Below, piece after piece: positions 20,919 to 27,394 of a stretch of DNA of 27,394 bases. This DNA comes from Mesotaenium endlicherianum (Eukaryota > Streptophyta > Zygnematophyceae > Zygnematales > Mesotaeniaceae), in NCBI GenBank assembly GCA_009602735.1, contig WELA01013754.1, positions 19,025-46,418 on the forward strand, in the 5' to 3' direction. The notes below the pieces were generated by a model. It was not told where the DNA came from and did no database searches. It worked only from the letters and a program-made list of their open reading frames with translations. The position numbers were made by a program, and so were the translations under genes. How positions within the stretch are numbered: position 1 is the stretch's first letter; every line of letters begins with the position of its first letter.

Positions 20919-23900
20919 TCAATCGCGCTCATCAGCATCTCTGTCGTCCGCACGGTCTCTCTCATCCAGATCGCGATCCTCAGGGACAACCTCATCATCT
21001 CCATTCATAGCCTTTTTGTCAGCATCAACGTCGCTAGGAGAATCTTTATCGTCCTCTCTAATTCTCTTGCCCTCTTCGTCGTCTGGGACACGATCGCGAC
21101 CACGGTCATTGTCCCTCTCTTTATCGGAATCGTCGAGGTCCTTGTTATCCTTGTTTAAATCAAACGGGGCACGATCATCGTCCCTCTCAACGCTGTCCCT
21201 GTCCCTCACAGGGCTGTCTGCCGCCGGGCTCCGGCTCCGACTGCGCTCGCGCTCGTCGTCCTCCACGACGTCGTCGTCCCGCCGGCGCTCGTCAGTACCA
21301 CGGCTACGGTGCTTCTCTGCGACGGGGCTGCGACTGCGAGAGTCACCACGACGAGGGCTGCGGCTTGCTGAGCGGCTCCTGCTGAGGCTGCGAGAGGGAA
21401 GGGCCACCATGTCCACAAAATAGCATCATCAGAACAAAACAAACTAAGCTCTCACCTCGTTCTGCATATACACAGGCAGCAGCCACTGGCAAAGAAATCT
21501 TTGAAATTCAGCCTGGGTCTGTGGTGGGATGACAGAGGAAGCAGAAAAATCTTCTAGAGCCCTGCTGTTCGTCTGTTGAGCCTGACACATACACCTTCAG
21601 AAGAGGAAAACACCCCCGGGGTGCCACTCAGAGGTACATCAACAGCAGGACCAATAGATGCCCACTTTCTACGTGCCTGAAGGTCCATGCCACTGCATCT
21701 CCCCTACATGACACGCAAAGCCATTGAAGACACGAAGAACAACCAGATGACAGGTTGTATTACCTGACCCCCATGCTCACGTTCTCTGACTTCGCCAAAC
21801 TACCTGCTGCAGCCATGGACTCTATGTTCATCCATTCGCTAGTCCATCCCCAACGTTAGACAGGCTGCAAGTATGATAGGAATGCTGTGCATCTTCCTAC
21901 ATGGCGAGACGAGCATGTCAGATGGGCACAAACCTGTCAGAGCGAGAGCGGGAGCGTGAACGAGAGCGAGAGCGGCTGCGAGAGACGCTGCGGCTGTAAC
22001 TGCGGCCACGGGGAGAGCGCGAGCGTGAGCGCGACCGGGACACCGACCTGCCCCGTGCACCATACCTGCGAGCAATTTCCAACCATGTTTTTCAGCAAAA
22101 GCTTGCCAATCGAGAAGCAATCAGGGGCAGAAAGTGTCTGTGCAGGTGCACAGTCTTGAAGCTCGTCAAAAGCTCCTACCAGGCCCCCATGAGGTCCACA
22201 AACGTCGAACCAATACAACGACAGTATACCAAGATGGGAGGACAAGTCAAGAAAAAAAATCCCATTGCAGGGCTGAGGGGGTCTTTAGACAACTGAAACA
22301 ACAAAAATAAAAAACGAAGGCAAGAGAGGGGGCGTACTTCAAACGGGGGCTATTGCGGCAATTGCGCTCAATGTGGCCACGATCACCACAGCGATAACAC
22401 TTGTCGCGCCAATCACCCGCCTTGCAGTCACGAGCCCAGTGCCCGTCCTTGCCACAGTTGTAGCAACGGCCTGTGCCAGGTGGCGGCCCCCTCCCCAGAT
22501 ACTCGCGCGAGCCACCACTACTACCACGAGGGTCTCCACCTCTAGGCACCTGTCCAGCAATAAGATTAATAAGATCAGAGCTCCCTAATGGGCCCAACTG
22601 ATGCTCAGAAAAGCAGCGTTGTTTGTCCTTTAGTAACCATAGGATGCCAAATAGTCGCTGAGAGGCTGAGAAGCAAGCCAGGCAGGCAGAATAATGGACT
22701 GTGCTTGGAACAGTGGTTTGATACAACTAGAAATGATCTGAAAGATAGATGTCAGTCGTTCGGGCCACTCACCCTACGGGTGAACTCAACAATGATGCGG
22801 CTGCTGTCTACCTCCTTGCCATTCAGGTAATGCCGGGCATCGTCAGCATCTCTTGCATCATAGAACTCCTGGGTAAAGAGAACACACGGTTGAGACAGGA
22901 TGAACAACATAAGGAGAAGCTTGCACAATGGCATGACTAGTGGGGGATACAACCTCCCACAAACAAACGAGGACAACCGGGATTCTTGCATCCAAACTTT
23001 GTACCTTACTAACAGATCAAGGGATTGATGATCAGAGTACAGGGATAAATATGCAAGCCTTCAAATCCAAGCCCTTCTAAGCAGTGTACACCCATATCAA
23101 CTGAATACATACATGCAGCCTGCAGTGGCTATTCATAGGCAAGTAGTGTTCAACACAAGGAAGCCTCCAACAGATCATGACCTACAGCATGAGTTCCACG
23201 CAAAGAGCCAGAGCCTCTGACAGATGTGGAATGGTCAAAGGGGTAGCCATGCAAGGCGTCCACAACATATAACTTGCAAGAGTGCCTGCTACATGTGCCT
23301 ACATTGAGTACAGCATATCGGGAACCCACAAAAAATCGATAAGCAGTAAGAAAGGCAAAAATTCTTGCAATTGACACTTTTGTTGCAAGAAACCAATACT
23401 CCAAGTCCAAGGCGCAAAACAGAACCCCAAACGTCACAGGGGAATAGTTTACATACGACAAAGGCGTAGTCATGCTTCATGTCAACATCCCGCACTCTGC
23501 ACAGAGACGTCAAGTAAAGTGAAGTACACCAGGCGGAAGCATGACATGTGTCAGTTGTGAGCACACCAGCGGCAGCTGTCTTCAATGACACCGAGCTTCG
23601 CCTCTATTCCCCACCTCCCCTTCTTGTCCAGCCAGTACACCTCCCCTCCCTCAGGACCTCCGAAGCATCAGGTCCGCCTTATCATCAATAATATAATGGT
23701 TTGTAGCAGCTTGCGTATGACGTATGTGCACCCTCCATGGTGCATAACGTGGTTGCCATCAATTTCCTTCTGGTTGTGTGAGAATCAACTCCCACCACAC
23801 CACCTGTAGTTCAGTCACACCCGGAGAAGGGAGGAGCTATACTTCGATGTGAACTCCACACGAGGTAAGGAAGGCACCAGTCCATGCACCAGACATGATA

Positions 23901-24564
23901 ATGTCTGCCTCCCTCCCCTTCCTTTCTCCAGGCTGAACATCATCTTATGGTAGCCACGACCGAAAGCACCATGGAGGGGACAGGCCACCAGGTCACCAGG
24001 AAGCACCGGCAACCTCCTTGCCACACTCTCCCAATGGCCAGCGAGATTTCACCAACCTTCATAACAACAATCATCATGCCATAAAGGCCCCTTCGAAAAT
24101 AATTACTGAACCATCTGAAACGGCTCTGAAGGCAAAGACTGTAAAATCGTCATAACATTTACTGCAACTGACAGAACTGACAACACTTCAGAAGTATATA
24201 GTATTAATCACACAACAATATACCTAAAGAAAACCAAACATGTACACCATGGCTTCTCCAGGTGTATGCGGCTAGACATAAGAAAGAATGAGTAGGCGTG
24301 TTCTAATAAGGGCGTCAACATAAATACTTATAAGCACAGATGCTTACAAGTATGGTTTCAACATCAACCTACACAAGTCTACAAAAAGATTTCACAGGCA
24401 GAGATATGAGCTGGAAGAAATAGCAGACAAGCTTAAGGTAGAGATGGCAGACTAACTTACTTGCCATACTTCTGAAAGAGGTCCTCTAAGTCACGAGTGC
24501 GTGTGCGACTTGAAAGCCGTCCGACATAAAGTCGAGACGGTCCACTGCGATCATGAGGAGACAT
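20919..24564 (-). CDS. RS2Z-type SR splicing factor (RRM, two zinc knuckles, RS domain)
   Basis: Six minus-strand exons, 24564-24461, 23496-23457, 22868-22773, 22549-22338, 22065-21934 and 21387-20919, total 1053 nt and give 350 aa. All junctions have GT-AG ends and fit in phase. The RRM spans about residues 11-80, with RNP2 LYVGRL (12-17) and RNP1 KHDYAFVEF (42-50). Two CX2CX4HX4C zinc knuckles follow: Cys109, Cys112, His117, Cys122 and Cys131, Cys134, His139, Cys144. An Arg-Ser domain starts near 155 and passes into an Asp/Glu/Arg/Lys-rich tail. This order is the plant-specific RS2Z32/33 family, which binds pre-mRNA in the nucleus and guides splice-site choice. The RRM is split by introns of 964 and 588 nt around a 40-nt exon. 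Land-plant members are regulated by alternative splicing. The start MSPHDRSG is chosen because it opens directly into the RRM; a 5' UTR intron with acceptor about 10 nt upstream is possible. Confidence 0.93.
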
Positions 24565-25304
24565 GCTGTACCCTGTCCAGACAAAGTAATTGTACAGATG
24601 AAGTAGACTGTTACTACGAGCAAAAGCACCCTCGTGCTCTCCACAGCATAAGCATTAAACTTTCGAGAAAAAAGAGTCCAGTCACAAGGTCAGCAAGGTG
24701 ACGCAGCTCTTGTGCACAATCTAATGATAAGCTTCAGGCTGCTCTTACTGGCAAGCAAAGAACGATATACACTACCCACAGGAACAAACACTGAGACGAA
24801 CCTAGAGCACATTATGACGTCAATCACAACCACCGTCTGACTACAAAGAAGCTGAAAGAATGGCAGAAAGCAGAGCTCCCAATCAAATTACTTACCGAGC
24901 ACAGCAAATGACGTTCAACCACAGACAAACCCTAAGGCTTAGATGAAACCATGGGCTCTGTAGGAATAAGTTCTCTTGTATCGACGAAATCGGCCCCGGT
25001 TTAGAGCTCGGCATTGCGAAGGCAGCACGCCTGCGCGAATTTTTCGGGACTAGATATTGAAGGAGATAACGTCTTGATACCGACACCTCCAACAGCAAAT
25101 AGTCGGGAAAACTAGTGGTCATAATATCGAACGAGCTGCTTGTTTAAACCGAATGCATTGATATATCTATTAGGGCTAAAATTTGCTGACGCTCCAAGAT
25201 TGTAACTTCCGGCACGTCGGACGACGTCGACTTCACCGCTCTCTGGTCGTCGCAAACAGAGGTTCGACTGTCTCGTCTCGGCTCGCGTTGAGAACTTTTT
25301 TTTA

Positions 25305-25313
25305 CTTATATGG
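25305..25313 (-). promoter_or_regulatory. candidate TATA element for the RS2Z gene
   Basis: Read on the minus strand the sequence is CCATATAAG, followed by an A-rich run and a GC-richer stretch that could be a 5' UTR, about 740 nt from the start codon. That distance needs a long or spliced leader. This is an inference only. Confidence 0.25.
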
Positions 25314-25450
25314 CTGAGCTGTGGGCATGTCGACGGTCATTTGGAAAACCATTGTACTTGGTTGGACGTGTCCTCTCAATATAGAGCCACTAATTTTTGT
25401 GACTCTCTTGGTCACAAGTTACCACTCAATATTAAATTGCACATTCTACC

Positions 25451-25568
25451 TCTCGAGTGCAAACATATTACACGACAACACAGAGGGAGTGGAACGTAAT
25501 TGTTAGTCTTCCACTTGAGTGCAAACATATTTTATGGCAACACAAAGGGCGCGGGACGTAGTTGTAAG
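25451..25568. repeat. imperfect direct repeat, 62-nt period
   Basis: GAGTGCAAACATATT occurs at 25455 and again at 25517. Similarity continues through CAACACA, GGG and ACGTA-TTGT segments in both copies. The copies have diverged by several substitutions, unlike the exact 5165-bp repeat, so this duplication is real and older. Confidence 0.75.
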
Positions 25569-26023
25569 CCACTTTGAGCAACGTTTGCATTCATGAGGCC
25601 AAGTCAGTCATGCGATAATTGATTGCTAAGATAATGGATGAGTCTATAAGTTGTGTCTCTTTGACACAAACGGTATTCATATGTGCTTACATAAGCTTAA
25701 CCCATACCTACTTGAGTACAAAGTCTTGCTGATGCTTTCACATGCCCTTGCCCTCTACAAATCCCACATTACATCACCTACATATCTCTTTAGTCCGCCG
25801 CACAACAAAGTAATATACGGGGACATGCATGTTGATCCCATATGTTTAACCCACTACTGGAATTTTATATACAAGAATACTAGTGCCATACTGGCCTTGT
25901 CAACAGGGTATATACGGCTTGAGTGACATCTGTGAATAAAATTTCCATACTTGGACGTGTCTTCCGCTGAAAGCACAAGTAGCATTCGTCTGACCACACA
26001 AACCTTAATCGACGTCACTACCT

Positions 26024-27205
26024 TTACTCCCACTCTCCCCAATCCTGCAACACAGAGTCAAACAGGAAAGTACAGGAAATAAAGCTCCAAAGCTGGAAGC
26101 ACGGACCTGCGGGTGCAACAGTTCTCGCTAAATGACTTGCTGCAACCATGACACCTATACCTACAGCATCAACATACTAAGCTTCTGTTTGGCTCCAAGT
26201 AGTAGAAATGAAGCAGACTGGCAAGTCTTAAAGAAGCACGCAATGTCCTTACTCCCAAGAATCCTTTCACCCAACAAGGGGATACGATACTCAAAGAAGA
26301 CTCCGCAACACAAGAACCGTGTCTGCAAAACATAACCAACAGCACAAACCATTTCTAACCGAAGCCAGCCAACCGGGAAATCAGGCGCCTTACCTCCTCA
26401 GCCTCGTCTGAACCAGGCTTTCCTTCCCTTCTTTCGGTCCCGCTCGGCTTCTTGTCCTTGGGGGGAGGGGCAGCCAGAGCAGGTGCTGCCACAGCATCAC
26501 TCTCTACCTCTTCAAACTCCTCCTGCGCAGCAGCCTGCTGGCCACTTGGCTTGCTGAAACGCAAACCGTCCACAAACCCTCACCCCACTCTTGAGCAGAA
26601 CGTCAGGTAACATCGAGTTGATTACCCTCCCATCCCCTCCAACATTTGACGAGAACACCCGGTTCAGACAGAATGACAGCATGACATCACAAGGACACCA
26701 GCGGCCAACATATGAACTACGTGAAGTGTCCGTCGAGCATGTCCTAATGGCAGATACAAGCTTTTGGCTGGACCTGATTAATCAACACTGCATTTATGAT
26801 TGCGTGTTTCTGCAGGCCCTGCATCCAGGACACAGCCGGGGCAGCTTGAAAGCAAGAGGGTCTTTGCAAAAGCAACTATGGTCCTTGGCGCTGATCGGTG
26901 TACCTCCCTGAAGCATCACATTCGTATCGCCTCCTCATCAGCAAGAGTCAGTGACTAACTCCCGTCAATCAGAACATACTCGCGAGGCAGAATAGCGCGA
27001 AAGGACACGCATTGCAAGATGCCTCGAGTTCATCCGAGGTGCTGCCCAGGGAGTGCAGTCACGAACCTGTCTGAAGTGCTGGACACATCAGCCTCCTTTC
27101 CTTCCGCGATGGCAGCTGGCGCCTTGGGGCTTCCATCCTTGCTGACGACCTGCCACTCACTGCCAGCGCTGCTTCCGTCGCTGACAGCTCCCTCGTCGTG
27201 TCCAT
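26024..27205 (-). CDS. C-terminal exons of an acidic protein, possibly BSD-domain family (5' part not found)
   Basis: Three minus-strand exons, 27205-27067, 26553-26394 and 26044-26024, join in phase through GT-AG introns. They give about 106 residues: an acidic Ser-rich part with GSEWQVVSKDG, then KPSGQQAAAQEEFEEVESD and a Pro/Lys-rich linker. The last exon is only 21 nt and encodes DWGEWE plus TAA. An acidic linker with a terminal Trp-Glu-x-Trp-Glu tail recalls BSD-domain proteins such as BSDC1, but no BSD domain lies in the window, so this is a weak assignment. If the last intron were retained, translation would instead end with VRRLISRLAGFG and a stop at 26355. I saw no further upstream exon before the window edge. 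Confidence 0.5.
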
Positions 27206-27394
27206 CTGTGCCCCACCAACAGGCCCAGCACATTTAGAACGCTAGCGCGAGCAGCAACCAAGTGGAGGCTGGAGAAGCAGCAGAGACCTAAGTCTACCAG
27301 CTATGGTCACCAAGAAGTAGCCAACCACTATGGGCTTCAGTTCTGATATAAGTCCCCCCCATCCCTCCCCCCACCCACCCCCCTTGCCCCTTCA
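27206..27394. other. presumed intron with poly-C/pyrimidine run at the window end
   Basis: The sequence upstream (minus strand) of the exon starting at 27205 has a good acceptor, GGGCACAG, but no recognisable exon. Positions 27353-27394 are almost all C, a low-complexity tract. Confidence 0.5.

Larger units (their letters stand above)
24565..26023. other. spacer between RS2Z and the BSD-like gene
   Basis: This region lies 5' of the RS2Z start codon and 3' of the upstream gene, both on the minus strand. It should hold the RS2Z promoter and 5' UTR, and the 3' UTR of the upstream gene. The short open frames (24501-24701, 24892-25122, 25651-25926) show no recognisable protein. A GC-richer patch at 25200-25290 may be the transcribed leader. 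Confidence 0.5.

Noticed and set aside
1-27394. CRISPR array, transposase, tRNA or rRNA
   Set aside because: No spaced identical repeats, catalytic motifs of mobile-element proteins, or cloverleaf sequences with the usual T-arm context were seen by eye. A covariance-model scan would be needed for certainty on RNAs.

Overview
This is a nuclear fragment from a photosynthetic eukaryote, most likely a streptophyte alga or another non-seed member of the green lineage. The genes are split by GT-AG introns that join in phase. They include a plant RS2Z-type SR splicing factor, a dienelactone-hydrolase protein of the land-plant type, and an intron-containing MurF, the plastid peptidoglycan ligase kept by streptophyte algae, bryophytes, lycophytes and some other plastid lineages. 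The species cannot be named from the sequence. Coding exons are GC-rich. Introns and spacers are nearer balanced and full of microsatellites.

Layout: (1) 125-6012, + strand: a regulator of the LONESOME HIGHWAY (LHW) type, truncated at its 5' end by the window edge. It has the end of a bHLH-MYC_N domain, a 3.7-kb exon rich in Gln, Gly and His, and a C-terminus that looks like a decayed LHW-type bHLH. (2) 1966-7130 recurs at 7132-12296 with a constant 5166-nt offset, separated by one N. The repeat is exactly a suffix of the left piece and a prefix of the right piece, so it is probably an unmerged contig overlap rather than a biological duplication. (3) 12358-15115, - strand: a complete five-exon dienelactone hydrolase of 239 aa, with a second single-N gap in its second intron. 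(4) About 775 nt between divergent start codons, with a TATA box, a 10-bp inverted repeat and short tandem repeats. (5) 15890-19433, + strand: MurF in four exons, including a 49-nt microexon. (6) 19434-20918: the spacer between convergent genes. (7) 20919-24564, - strand: RS2Z SR protein, six exons, 350 aa. (8) 24565-26023: spacer with a candidate promoter and an imperfect 62-nt-period repeat. (9) 26024-27205, - strand: the last three exons of an acidic protein, possibly of the BSD-domain family.

The genes do not form an operon or a dedicated system. They are ordinary nuclear neighbours in alternating orientation. The points most worth following are the LHW-like protein with its decayed bHLH and giant low-complexity exon, the MurF gene with its microexon and unusual insertion, and the assembly overlap, which would otherwise be annotated as a tandem gene duplication. 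I found no CRISPR array, transposase, phage gene, rRNA or tRNA.
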